In this document: positions 7,317 through 15,865 of the stretch, one piece after another
Numbering within the stretch: position 1 is the stretch's first letter
Layout: every line of letters starts with the position of its first letter
Assembly (NCBI RefSeq): GCF_005280735.1
Contig: NZ_CP040077.1
Coordinates: forward strand, 2,914,001-2,978,000
Direction of reading: 5' to 3'
Source: Trinickia violacea
Lineage (GTDB): Bacteria > Pseudomonadota > Gammaproteobacteria > Burkholderiales > Burkholderiaceae
Length of the DNA: 64,000 bases
The notes under the pieces: generated by a model
What the model saw: the letters and a program-made list of their open reading frames with translations, nothing else
What the model was told of the DNA's origin: nothing
Databases searched by the model: none
Program-made: the position numbers and the translations under genes

Positions 7317-7754
7317 CTAGCGCCGCAACAGATCGATCACACTCAGCAGGTCCTTGCGCAACTGCTCGACGTTGACCTCTTTGCTTGAAGACGTCGAAGA
7401 AGACACCGCGCCAGTCGCGGCAACCGGCTCCTCACTCGGCGCAGCAGCAGTAGCAACAGCAGCCGCAGGCTCATCGATCACCGCCCCATGCGAATCGAGA
7501 CGATTGCGCGCACCGTTGATCGTGAACCCCTGCTCATACAGCAGCTCGCGAATCCGCCGAATCAGCAGTACTTCATGATGCTGGTAATAGCGACGATTGC
7601 CCCGCCGCTTCACCGGACGCAACTGCGTGAACTCCTGCTCCCAGTACCTCAACACGTGCGGCTTCACGCCGCACAGTTCACTGACTTCACCGATCGTGAA
7701 GTAGCGCTTCGCCGGAATCGGAGGCAAGACGACTTTTTCGACCGTCGTTGTCAT
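7317..7754 (-). CDS. MerR-family transcriptional regulator (ihfA-linked)
   Basis: A 145-residue regulator. Residues 17-85 are a MerR winged helix (RYFTIGEVSELCGVKPHVLR, then YWEQEF and RRGNRRYYQHHEVLLI). The C-terminal third is low-complexity, rich in Ala, Glu and Ser, with no metal-binding cysteine cluster. This short MerR type sits directly downstream of ihfA in many beta- and gammaproteobacteria, and the gap here is 48 bases, so it is probably the last gene of the pheST-ihfA unit. The effector is unknown; metal sensing is unlikely given the absence of Cys or His motifs. Confidence 0.88.
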   Translation of the reverse strand: MTTTVEKVVLPPIPAKRYFTIGEVSELCGVKPHVLRYWEQEFTQLRPVKRRGNRRYYQHHEVLLIRRIRELLYEQGFTINGARNRLDSHGAVIDEPAAAVATAAAPSEEPVAATGAVSSSTSSSKEVNVEQLRKDLLSVIDLLRR

Positions 7755-7802
7755 CGTCAGTTAACCGTCGTGTTGAGTTGCGCGGGAAACGCGCTGCGTG
7801 TA

Positions 7803-8213
7803 TCAGCGCGCGAAGTTCTCTTCAGCGCCGTTTTCGACGAGCGCCTTTAACTTTTGACTTGCATGAAACGTCACGACACGGCGCGCGGCGATCGGAATCG
7901 CCTCGCCGGTCTTCGGGTTGCGACCGGGACGCTGCGGCTTGTCGCGCAACTGGAAGTTGCCGAAACCGGACAGCTTCACGCTGTCGCCGCTTTCGAGCGC
8001 GTCGCGAATCACCTCGAAGAATGCCTCGACCATGTCCTTCGCTTCACGCTTGTTGAGCCCGACATTGTCGAACAGCAACTCGGCCAGCTCGGCTTTGGTG
8101 AGCGTCGGCGCTTCAGCCGAAGCGCCGGCGGGTGATGTCGGAATGTCGCGAATCATGGCGCTACGCTGCGCCGTAAGAAGGGCTTCGAAATCACTCGAGT
8201 TCATTTCGTTCAT
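7803..8213 (-). CDS. ihfA: Integration host factor subunit alpha
   Basis: A 136-residue DNA-bending protein that pairs with IhfB. The core from about residue 37 is a textbook IHF-alpha: LTKAELAELLFDNVGLNKRE, KLSGFGNFQLRDK, and the RPGRNPKTGEAIPI arm that contacts the minor groove. The usual family length is about 100 residues; here there is a 36-residue N-terminal extension. An internal ATG at 8156 would shorten it to 117, but neither start has a strong ribosome-binding site. It follows pheT on the same strand with a 66-base gap, the classic pheST-ihfA arrangement. Confidence 0.96.
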   Translation of the reverse strand: MNEMNSSDFEALLTAQRSAMIRDIPTSPAGASAEAPTLTKAELAELLFDNVGLNKREAKDMVEAFFEVIRDALESGDSVKLSGFGNFQLRDKPQRPGRNPKTGEAIPIAARRVVTFHASQKLKALVENGAEENFAR

Positions 8214-8279
8214 ATCAATTGATGGCGCGTTACACGAATACCGGACAATGCAGGAACAACCTTAAGAAGTCGTCCGCGC

Positions 8280-10712
8280 TTATCCACGCAACCGTGCGCC
8301 ATAGACTCGAGCCAAGCGATCCACCAGGGTTTTGACGGCCAGATCGACCGTTTCGTCCTGAAGGGTACCCGCAGTATCTTGCAAGGTTACCCGGAACGCA
8401 AGGCTTTTCTCATGGGCTCCAAGCCCACCAGAAGTATTTGATTTTGCACGAAATTCATCGAAAAGTGCAACCCTCTGGACAGACTTGCAAGCGTCCTCGG
8501 AAAGCGCCTTTTGCATCTCGTCGAGCAGTGCCTGAACCTCGATTTTCTGGTCCACGACGACCGCGATATCACGCCGCACCGGCGGGAATTTCGATACCTC
8601 GGCAGGCGTCGGCAGCGAACGCGCGATCAGCGCATCGGCGTCGATCTCGAACAGGATCGGCGCGTTCGGCAGGTCGTATTTCTGCATCCAGCGCGGATGC
8701 AGTTCGCCGACCCAGCCCACCGCGCGGCCATCGAGCTCGATGCGCGCGCTGCGTCCCGGATGCAGCGCCGGATGTTCGGCCTTGACGAAACGTGCGACGC
8801 GCGGCGCGAGCAGCGCCTCGACATCGCCCTTCACGTCGAAGAAATCGACTGCGCGCGAGCCCGCGCCCCATTGCTCCTCGACCACCGGACCATAGGCGAG
8901 CGCACCGATGCGCTTCGGCTGCGCATAACCCTCGACAGCCAGCTCGCCCGCTTTCAGCGACGGATCGTGCAGGAACACGCGCCCCGCTTCGAACAGGCGA
9001 ATACGTTCCGCGCGCCGGTTCAGGTTATGGCGCAGCACGTTGATGAGGCTGCCGAACAGCGTCGTGCGCATCACCGAAAGCTGGCTCGCGATCGGGTTCA
9101 ACAGGCGCACCGGGTTGTCGTTGCCCGCGAAGTCCTGCTCCCACTCGGCATCGACGAAGCTGAAGTTCACCGTCTCGGCATAGTCGCGCGCGGCGAGCTC
9201 ATGACGTATCGTGTGGATCGAGCGCTGCGTTTCGTTGGTCGCGCGCATCTCGCTCGCGGCCACCGGAGGACGCGCCGGAATCTTCTCGAAGCCGTAGATG
9301 CGCGCGACTTCCTCGATCAAGTCTTCCTCGATTTCGATATCGAAGCGATACGGCGGCGGCGTCACGGCGAAGGTATCGCCATCGCGCTCGAACTGCAGAC
9401 CGAGGCGCGTGAAAATCTGCGCGATCTCGTCGGCGCCGATTTGCACGCCGATGATGCGGTTCGCACGCGCGACACGCATCTTCACCGGCGTACGCTGCGG
9501 CACGTTGACGGTCTGATCGTCGACCGGGCCGGCCTTGCCGCCGCAGATGTCGAGAATCAGCTGCGTGATGCGCTCGATGTGCTCAACGGTCGTCGAGTAG
9601 TCGACGCCTCGCTCGAAGCGATGAGCGGCGTCGGTCGAGAAGTTGTACTTGCGCGCGCGGCCGCGGATGCTGTCCGGCCACCAGAACGCGGCTTCCAGGT
9701 ACATGTTCGTTGTGTCGAGCGAGACGGCCGTGCTGTCGCCGCCCATGATGCCCGCGAGGCTTTCGACGTGGCGATCGTCCGAGATCACGCCGACCGTTTC
9801 GTCGAGCTCGACCGTGTTGCCGTTCAGCAGCTTCAGCGACTCGCCGCGACGGCCCCAGCGCACTTCCATCGCGCCATGAATCTTGTCGAGATCGAACACG
9901 TGCGACGGACGGCCCAGCTCGAGCATCACGTAGTTCGAAATATCGACGAGCGCCGAGATGCTGCGCTGGCCAGAGCGCTCGAGGCGCTCGACCATCCATT
10001 GCGGGGTCTTCGCGCGCGCGTTGACGCCGCGAATCACACGTCCCGAGAAGCGGCCGCACAGATCGGGCGCAACGATCTTCACCGGCAGGACTTCATCGAG
10101 CGAAACGTCCGCGGGCTTGAATTCGGGCGACTTGAGCGGGGCGCCGGTAATGGCCGACGTCTCGCGCGCCACGCCGAATACCGACAGGCAATCGGCCTTG
10201 TTCGGCGTCAGCTTGATTTCGAAGATCGCGTCGTCGAGGTTGAGCGTCTCGCGAATGTCTTGGCCGATCGGCGTATCTTCCGGCAGGATCAAGAGGCCGC
10301 TATGATCTTCGGACAGCTTGAGTTCCCGCGCCGAGCACAGCATGCCCTGGCTTTCCACGCCGCGCAGCTTCGACAGCTTGATCGCGAACGGCGCACCGCC
10401 CTCTTCCGCCGGCGGCAGTTGCGCGCCGACCAGCGCGACGGGCACCTTGATGCCAGGCGACACATTGGGTGCGCCGCACACGATGTTCAGCGTCGCGCCG
10501 GTGCCGGCGTCGACCTGACACACATTGAGCTTGTCCGCATCGGGGTGCTTGACCACTTCCAGCACGCGGCCCACGACGATCTTCGACGTCGGCGGCGCAG
10601 CCGGCCGCAGACTTTCGACTTCGAGGCCTGCCATCGTCAGCGCATGCGACAGCTCGTCCGTCGTCAGTTGCGGGTCGACAAAGGTTCTCAGCCAGGATTC
10701 AGGGAATTGCAT
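8280..10712 (-). CDS. pheT: Phenylalanyl-tRNA synthetase beta subunit
   Basis: An 810-residue beta chain of the (alpha-beta)2 enzyme that charges tRNA-Phe. The order of domains is visible: the start MQFPESWLRTFVD, an EMAP/tRNA-binding domain around residues 40-150 (VVGRVLEVVKHPDADKLNVC), the B3/4 editing domain around 215-390, the B5 domain around 405-475, the catalytic-like core, and the C-terminal ferredoxin-fold anticodon-binding domain (FPPVRRDIAVVVD). Length is normal for the family. It is preceded by pheS with a 115-base gap containing a hairpin and followed by ihfA. Confidence 0.98.
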   Translation of the reverse strand: MQFPESWLRTFVDPQLTTDELSHALTMAGLEVESLRPAAPPTSKIVVGRVLEVVKHPDADKLNVCQVDAGTGATLNIVCGAPNVSPGIKVPVALVGAQLPPAEEGGAPFAIKLSKLRGVESQGMLCSARELKLSEDHSGLLILPEDTPIGQDIRETLNLDDAIFEIKLTPNKADCLSVFGVARETSAITGAPLKSPEFKPADVSLDEVLPVKIVAPDLCGRFSGRVIRGVNARAKTPQWMVERLERSGQRSISALVDISNYVMLELGRPSHVFDLDKIHGAMEVRWGRRGESLKLLNGNTVELDETVGVISDDRHVESLAGIMGGDSTAVSLDTTNMYLEAAFWWPDSIRGRARKYNFSTDAAHRFERGVDYSTTVEHIERITQLILDICGGKAGPVDDQTVNVPQRTPVKMRVARANRIIGVQIGADEIAQIFTRLGLQFERDGDTFAVTPPPYRFDIEIEEDLIEEVARIYGFEKIPARPPVAASEMRATNETQRSIHTIRHELAARDYAETVNFSFVDAEWEQDFAGNDNPVRLLNPIASQLSVMRTTLFGSLINVLRHNLNRRAERIRLFEAGRVFLHDPSLKAGELAVEGYAQPKRIGALAYGPVVEEQWGAGSRAVDFFDVKGDVEALLAPRVARFVKAEHPALHPGRSARIELDGRAVGWVGELHPRWMQKYDLPNAPILFEIDADALIARSLPTPAEVSKFPPVRRDIAVVVDQKIEVQALLDEMQKALSEDACKSVQRVALFDEFRAKSNTSGGLGAHEKSLAFRVTLQDTAGTLQDETVDLAVKTLVDRLARVYGARLRG

Positions 10713-10827
10713 GGATGTCTACGTTCGAAATGGGTTATGTCCACGTCCGGCTCAATGCTTGACAGTCCGCCGGAACACAGCTCGCGGTGCGCTTCGCGTT
10801 TGGCGTGCGCACCGCGCTCGGCTCGCG

Positions 10828-11841
10828 TTATGCAAACTGGCGCAAGAAGCGCAGATCGTTTTCGAAGAAGAGCCGCAGGTCCTGCACGCCGTAACGCAGC
10901 ATCGTGAGCCGCTCCAGACCGCTGCCGAACGCAAAACCGATATAGCGTTCCGGGTCCAGGCCCATATTGCGAATCACGTTCGGATGCACTTGTCCGGAGC
11001 CCGAAATTTCGAGCCACTTGCCGGCATTCTTGCCCTCTTCGAACATCATGTCGATTTCGGCGGAAGGCTCGGTAAACGGAAAGTACGACGGACGGAAGCG
11101 CACGAGGATATCGTCGCGCTCGAAGAATTTCTTGAGGAAGTCGCTATAGACGCCCTTCAGATCCGCGAAGCTGATGTTCTCTTCGATCCAAAGCCCTTCG
11201 ACCTGGTTGAACATCGGCGAATGCGTCGCGTCGCTATCGACGCGGTAGGTGCGGCCCGGCACGATCACCTTGATCGGCGGCTTGTTCATGCGCGCATAGC
11301 GCACCTGCATCGGGCTCGTGTGCGTGCGCAGCAGCAGTTGACGCCCCTCGGCATCCTTGCCGTCGATGTAGAAGGTGTCCTGCATCGAACGCGCCGGATG
11401 GTTTTCCGGGCTGTTCAATGCGGTGAAGTTGTACCAGTCGGTTTCGATCTCAGGGCCGTCGGCCACGTCGAAGCCGATCGAACGGAAGATTTGCTCAACG
11501 CGCTCCCACGTGCGCATCACCGGATGCAGACTGCCGGCGCCGGCGCCGCGCCCGGGCAGCGTCACGTCGATCGCCTCCGCGGCGAGGCGCTGATTCAAGA
11601 GCGCGTCAGCGAGCGCTTGACGGCGCGCCGTCAGCGCGGCCTCGACCTGCTGCTTCGCGACGTTGATGCGCGCGCCTTCGGTCTTGCGCGCCTCGGGATC
11701 GAGCTTGCCAAGGCCCTTCAACAGCTCGGTCAATACACCCGACTTGCCGAGAAACCGCGCCTTCTCGTTTTCGAGCGTGGTGACATCGGCGGCGTGTTCG
11801 AAAGCGCTTTGCGCATCGGCGACAATCTGGTCCAGATCCAT
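10828..11841 (-). CDS. pheS: Phenylalanyl-tRNA synthetase alpha subunit
   Basis: A 337-residue catalytic alpha subunit. The N-terminal coiled coil occupies about residues 1-85, followed by class II motif 1, motif 2 (HTSPMQVRYARMNKPPIKVI with the downstream RTYRVDSDATH) and motif 3 near the end (FAFGSGLERLTMLRYGVQDL). The start at 11841 (MDLDQIVADA) gives the usual length; the frame stays open 23 codons upstream without family resemblance. It lies 187 bases downstream of rplT, past a terminator-like hairpin, so pheST may have its own promoter or be attenuated. Confidence 0.97.
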   Translation of the reverse strand: MDLDQIVADAQSAFEHAADVTTLENEKARFLGKSGVLTELLKGLGKLDPEARKTEGARINVAKQQVEAALTARRQALADALLNQRLAAEAIDVTLPGRGAGAGSLHPVMRTWERVEQIFRSIGFDVADGPEIETDWYNFTALNSPENHPARSMQDTFYIDGKDAEGRQLLLRTHTSPMQVRYARMNKPPIKVIVPGRTYRVDSDATHSPMFNQVEGLWIEENISFADLKGVYSDFLKKFFERDDILVRFRPSYFPFTEPSAEIDMMFEEGKNAGKWLEISGSGQVHPNVIRNMGLDPERYIGFAFGSGLERLTMLRYGVQDLRLFFENDLRFLRQFA

Positions 11842-11932
11842 TGATCCCATCATTTCAACGTCATTGAAAAGTGACACGTACTCGAGCACGCAGACCCGAG
11901 CGGCGAACACATGCGAATTCGTTCATACCAAC

Positions 11933-11964
11933 AAAAAAGGGGCTCGGTGAGGAGCCCCGTTTTT
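11933..11964. terminator. Terminator or attenuator between rplT and pheS
   Basis: GGGGCTC (11939-11945) pairs with GAGCCCC (11952-11958). On the minus strand, the direction of the operon, it is followed by six T; on the plus strand by GTTTTT. It sits about 65 bases past the rplT stop and can end the infC-rpmI-rplT message or limit read-through into pheST. Confidence 0.8.
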
Positions 11965-12028
11965 GTTGCAGCGGCACCGAGACTACCGGATCTTCGCTGC
12001 AACGAACCACGCAGTGCTAATTTCGCAA

Positions 12029-12388
12029 TTAGGCTGCAACGGCGGCTTTCACCTGCTTCACGATCGCAGCAAAAGCAGCCTTGTCGAACACCGCCATATC
12101 AGCCAGCACCTTGCGGTCGAGTTCGATCGACGCCTTCTTCAGGCCGTTGATGAACACGCTGTACGTCATATCGTGCTGACGCACCGCCGCATTGATACGC
12201 GTGATCCACAGTGCGCGGAACACACGCTTCTTGTTGCGGCGATCGCGGTAGGCGTATTGGCCAGCGCGCATGACCGCCTGCTTGGCGATGCGATAGACGT
12301 TATTGCGACGGCCGCGGTAGCCCTTCGCAAGGTTGATGATCTTCTTGTGGCGGGCCCGTGCGGTAACCCCACGTTTAACTCGAGGCAT
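12029..12388 (-). CDS. rplT: 50S ribosomal protein L20
   Basis: A 119-residue basic protein starting [20 protein letters not shown], the invariant L20 opening, with the [16 protein letters not shown] block in the middle. It binds 23S rRNA early in large-subunit assembly, and in enterobacteria it represses its own operon. It lies 29 bases after rpmI on the same strand. Confidence 0.99.
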
Positions 12389-12417
12389 GTTTCGCTCCTA
12401 TGAGTATCGGTTAAGGG

Positions 12418-12615
12418 TTAGGCGAACGGCAGCATCGCGCGGACGGAGTTCAGATCGGAATCATGAACTGCCGTGGCGCCGCGCAGGTGACGCTTGTTCT
12501 TGGTGGTTTTCTTGGTAAGAATGTGGCGCTTGAAGGCTTGACCGCGCTTGACGGTACCGCCCGGACGCACCACGAAGCGCTTTGCAGCGCTCTTCTTGGT
12601 CTTCATCTTAGGCAT
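12418..12615 (-). CDS. rpmI: 50S ribosomal protein L35
   Basis: A 65-residue protein starting [20 protein letters not shown], the standard L35 N-terminus, and containing [16 protein letters not shown]. The ATG at 12615 was chosen because it begins this conserved segment; the upstream 32 codons are not ribosomal in character. It lies between infC and rplT, separated from infC by a hairpin. Confidence 0.98.
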
Positions 12616-12741
12616 GACGAACAACTCCAGTTTATTAGATGGCGATGGGTGTGCGGTTGGCTGAAAGCCCTTGACCCGCCCTTCGAAACCCAGTCCACTT
12701 GTGTGCAGCAAGCCGATCGTGCCGGCTGCCGCCTTTTCAGG

Positions 12742-12766
12742 AAAAGAGCCCGAAATTCGGGCTCTT
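12742..12766 (-). terminator. Hairpin between infC and rpmI (terminator or attenuator)
   Basis: Eleven bases, 12744-12754, are the exact reverse complement of 12756-12766 around a single A. In RNA the stem GAGCCC/GGGCTC would close a small loop and be followed on the minus strand by four T. It could be a weak terminator that sets the infC to rpmI/rplT ratio. Confidence 0.55.
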
Positions 12767-12836
12767 AACCGAAACCTGCCAGTTACTGCTCAATTCTGTA
12801 CAACCGATGGCGCGCACCACACGGCGCGCTGCCCAA

Positions 12837-13361
12837 TCACTTCTTCTTCTTCGGGGCCAGCACCATGATCATCTGGCGCCCTTCCATCTTCGGCATCTGC
12901 TCGACCTGACCGACTTCATCGAGGTCGGTGCGCAGGCGCTCGAGCATGCGCATGCCGATTTCCTGGTGAGCCATTTCACGGCCACGGAAACGCAACGTGA
13001 TTTTCGTCTTGTCGCCGTCTTCGAGGAAGCGAACGAGGTTACGCAGCTTGACGTTGTAGTCGCCGTCATCCGTGCCAGGGCGGAACTTCACTTCCTTGAC
13101 CTGGATGACCTTCTGCTTGAGCTTCGCCTCGTGTTGCTTTTTCGCTTCCTGGTACTTGAACTTGCCGTAATCCATCAAACGGCAAACGGGCGGCACCGCC
13201 TGCGGGGCGATTTCAACCAGATCCACGTCCTGCTGTTCCGACAACCGGAAAGCTTCGGCCAATTTCACGATGCCGAGCGGTTCGTTCTCGACTCCGACCA
13301 GACGCACCTCAGGTGCAGTAATTTCACCGTTGATGCGATGCGACGACTTATCAGTAGCGAT
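12837..13361 (-). CDS. infC: Translation initiation factor IF-3, ATC start codon
   Basis: A 174-residue IF-3, which binds the 30S subunit and rejects poor start codons. The N-domain (SHRINGEITAPEVRLVGVEN) and the C-domain (KVIQVKEVKFRPGTDDGDYN, ending LAPKKKK) are complete. No ATG, GTG or TTG precedes the conserved N-terminus in frame; instead an ATC codon at 13361 lies nine bases after AGAGG (13375-13371) and gives the expected IATDKSSHRINGE opening. A GTG at 13307 would delete 18 conserved residues. Rare AUU/AUC starts in infC are known to let IF-3 repress its own translation. The gene follows thrS by 49 bases. Confidence 0.95.
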   Translation of the reverse strand: MATDKSSHRINGEITAPEVRLVGVENEPLGIVKLAEAFRLSEQQDVDLVEIAPQAVPPVCRLMDYGKFKYQEAKKQHEAKLKQKVIQVKEVKFRPGTDDGDYNVKLRNLVRFLEDGDKTKITLRFRGREMAHQEIGMRMLERLRTDLDEVGQVEQMPKMEGRQMIMVLAPKKKK

Positions 13362-13410
13362 GTTACGTTTCCTCTAAAAATTAAAAAAACGAGCCGCGCT
13401 GCCGGATGGC

Positions 13411-15318
13411 TTACTTGAACGCCTTTACGTCTTCAGACAGGCGCTCAACGAAGGTGCTGATCGGCATAACGCCCAGATCGACACCGCCACGGGCACGCAC
13501 GGCTACCGTTTGTGCATCACGCTCTTTGTCGCCGACGACAAGCAGATACGGCACTTTTTCTAGCGTGTGCTCCCGTATTTTATAGCTAATTTTCTCGTTG
13601 CGCAAATCGACCTCGACTCTAACCCCTTGTTTTTGCAACGATTGGGTCAGATTTTGCGCATATTCGGCCTGACTTTCCGCAATATTCATCACGACGACCT
13701 GCACCGGCGCGAGCCACGATGGCATCGCACCCGCATGGTGCTCGATCAGAATTCCGAGGAAACGCTCCATTGATCCGACAATTGCCCGGTGCAGCATCAC
13801 CGGCCGGCGGCGGCTGTTGTCCTCAGCCACGTACTCGGCGCCGAGGCGCTCCGGCAGCACCATGTCGAGCTGGAGCGTGCCGCACTGCCACGAACGGCCG
13901 AGCGCATCCTTGATGTGGTACTCGATTTTCGGGCCGTAGAACGCACCCTCGCCCTCGAGTTCTTCCCACTGGAGGCCGCAGGCGGTCAGCGCGTCGCGCA
14001 ACCCTTGCTCGGCGCGATCCCAGATCTCGTCGGTACCCGCGCGCTGCTCGGGGCGCAGCGACAGCTTGATGTCGATCTTGTCGAAGCCGAAGTCCTTGTA
14101 GACGCTCATCGCGAGCGTGTTGAACTTGATCGACTCGGCGATGAACTGCTCTTCGGTACAGAAGATGTGAGCATCGTCCTGCACGAAGCCGCGCACGCGC
14201 ATCAAACCGTGCAGCGCGCCCGACGCTTCATTGCGATGGCATGAGCCGAACTCGGCGTAGCGAAGCGGCAGATCGCGATACGAACGCAGACCGTGCTTGA
14301 ACACTTGGACGTGCCCCGGACAGTTCATCGGCTTGATCGCGTAGTCGCGCTTTTCCGATTCCGTCGTGAACATGTTTTCACGATAGTTCTGCCAGTGACC
14401 GGACGCCTCCCACAGCGAGCGGTCCATGATCATCGGCGTCTTGATCTCGAGGTAGCCGTCGTGGTTCACGCGACGCCGCATGTATTGTTCGACCTGCTGC
14501 CACAGTGACCAGCCCTTCGGATGCCAGAACACCATGCCCGGCGATTCGTCCTGCATATGGAAGAGATCGAGTTGCTTGCCGAGCTTGCGGTGATCGCGCT
14601 TTTCCGCCTCTTCGAGCATGTGCAGGTACGCGTCCTGGTCTTCCTTCTTCGTCCAGGCCGTGCCATAGATGCGCTGCAGCTGCTCGTTCTTCAAGTCGCC
14701 GCGCCAGTACGCGCCCGCAACCTTCATCAGCTTGAAGACCTTCAGCTTGCCGGTGGACGGCACGTGCGGGCCACGGCACAAATCGGTGAAGCCGCCATGG
14801 GCGTAAAGCTTGATTTCGTCGCCGGCCGGGATCGACTCGATGATCTCGGCCTTGTATTTCTCGCCGATGCTCTTGAAATAGTCGACGGCCTCATCGCGCG
14901 AGACGACGCGGCGCGACACCGGCTCGTCTTTCTTCGCGAGTTCCTGCATGCGCTTTTCGATCTTCTCGAGATCTTCGGGCGTGAAGGGACGCTGATAGGA
15001 GAAGTCGTAGTAGAAGCCGTTGTCGATCACCGGACCGATCGTCACTTGCGCTTCGGGATAGAGATCCTTCACCGCGTACGCGAGCAAGTGCGCCGTCGAA
15101 TGGCGAATGATGTCGAGACCGTCCGCATCTTTTTCGGTAACGATCGCAAGCGCCGCATCGCGATCGATCAGCGTCGACGTGTCGACCAGCTCGCCGTCGA
15201 GCTTGCCGCCGAGCGCGGCCTTCGCGAGACCGGGGCCGATGGAGGCCGCGACTTCGGCAACCGTCACCGGATGATCGTACTGTCGAACCGAACCGTCAGG
15301 CAGACGTATCGAAACCAT
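13411..15318 (-). CDS. thrS: Threonyl-tRNA synthetase
   Basis: A 635-residue class II synthetase. In order: an N-terminal TGS domain (MVSIRLPDGSVRQYDHPVTV), the second additional (editing) domain with HSTAHLLAYAVKDLYP around residues 74-90 and a downstream HGGFTDLCRGPH segment, the catalytic core with MNCPGHVQVFKHGLRSYRDL and RDLPLRYAEFGSCHRNE, and the C-terminal anticodon-binding domain (WLAPVQVVVMNIAESQ onward). Length is normal. It heads the operon with infC downstream, and its own leader lies beyond the terminator of tRNA-Val. Confidence 0.98.
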   Translation of the reverse strand: MVSIRLPDGSVRQYDHPVTVAEVAASIGPGLAKAALGGKLDGELVDTSTLIDRDAALAIVTEKDADGLDIIRHSTAHLLAYAVKDLYPEAQVTIGPVIDNGFYYDFSYQRPFTPEDLEKIEKRMQELAKKDEPVSRRVVSRDEAVDYFKSIGEKYKAEIIESIPAGDEIKLYAHGGFTDLCRGPHVPSTGKLKVFKLMKVAGAYWRGDLKNEQLQRIYGTAWTKKEDQDAYLHMLEEAEKRDHRKLGKQLDLFHMQDESPGMVFWHPKGWSLWQQVEQYMRRRVNHDGYLEIKTPMIMDRSLWEASGHWQNYRENMFTTESEKRDYAIKPMNCPGHVQVFKHGLRSYRDLPLRYAEFGSCHRNEASGALHGLMRVRGFVQDDAHIFCTEEQFIAESIKFNTLAMSVYKDFGFDKIDIKLSLRPEQRAGTDEIWDRAEQGLRDALTACGLQWEELEGEGAFYGPKIEYHIKDALGRSWQCGTLQLDMVLPERLGAEYVAEDNSRRRPVMLHRAIVGSMERFLGILIEHHAGAMPSWLAPVQVVVMNIAESQAEYAQNLTQSLQKQGVRVEVDLRNEKISYKIREHTLEKVPYLLVVGDKERDAQTVAVRARGGVDLGVMPISTFVERLSEDVKAFK

Positions 15319-15643
15319 TGTGTTCTCCGAAATGCCCGCACAAGGCGGTACATGAAACAGCGTGTTGGCAACAAGAATTCGCTATCAGCCAGCAAGCAGC
15401 GGACTCACAGCGAATAGGCGACCAAATAGCGGCGGCGTTGCATGAGACAAAAAAAATGCGGCCCCGCTTTCGAGGGGCCGCATTCACATTTCAGCAAACT
15501 ACAGGGCGAAAGAGGTCCTCGACTAGCGTCGCTCCGAAGTAACTTCGGTAAACGTTCGCGGTGTCATAACCGTATTCGCCTTTTGCGCCGAGGCGCTTTC
15601 TGCGTTTCTTTGAAACCCCGGCGAACCGGAGTTTCGATTTCGT
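15319..15643. other. thrS leader and tRNA-Val trailer region
   Basis: A 325-base stretch without a gene. It holds a strong minus-strand terminator (15451-15483) and, between that and thrS, about 130 bases that should contain the thrS promoter and leader. No clear box or tRNA-like leader fold could be called by eye. Confidence 0.5.
15451..15483 (-). terminator. Strong terminator between tRNA-Val and thrS
   Basis: ATGCGGCCCC (15456-15465) pairs exactly with GGGGCCGCAT (15474-15483) over an eight-base loop. On the minus strand it runs into eight T. It ends the tRNA-Val transcript. Confidence 0.85.
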
Positions 15644-15720
15644 TGGTAGGCTCGATTGGACTCGAACCAACGACCCCCACCATGTCAAGGTGGTGCTCTA
15701 ACCAGCTGAGCTACGAGCCT
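15644..15720 (-). tRNA. tRNA-Val (anticodon GAC)
   Basis: A complete 77-base cloverleaf on the minus strand. The acceptor AGGCTCG pairs with CGAGCCT, then discriminator A and encoded CCA (15646-15644). The anticodon stem CCACC/GGTGG closes the loop TTGACAT with anticodon GAC for GUC/GUU valine codons. The T arm GGTTCGAGTCC is canonical. Confidence 0.97.
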
Positions 15721-15732
15721 GAAGAAGCTGAA

Positions 15733-15761
15733 ATTATATGGAGCCCATCGATACTTGGCAA
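15733..15761 (-). promoter_or_regulatory. Sigma70 promoter of tRNA-Val
   Basis: On the minus strand TTGCCA (15761-15756) and a perfect TATAAT (15738-15733) are separated by 17 bases. The -10 box ends 12 bases before the tRNA 5' end. This is the clearest housekeeping promoter in the first half of the window. Confidence 0.8.
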
Positions 15762-15865
15762 GCACTTTTATGCATCGACATTAAAAAAGTTATCGCGTGC
15801 TGTTCGAGGCTTGAGTCGATGAATGTTTCTGCGACGTGACGCTAGTCTCGATCACGCGCGCACGC

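Noticed and set aside
8511..10907. 798-codon open frame antisense to pheT
   Set aside because: It lies entirely opposite a certain synthetase gene, has His/Arg/Ala-rich shadow composition and no family motif.
15319..15643. T-box or tRNA-mimic leader for thrS
   Set aside because: No T-box sequence or convincing anticodon-like arm was found; the hairpin there is best explained as the tRNA-Val terminator.
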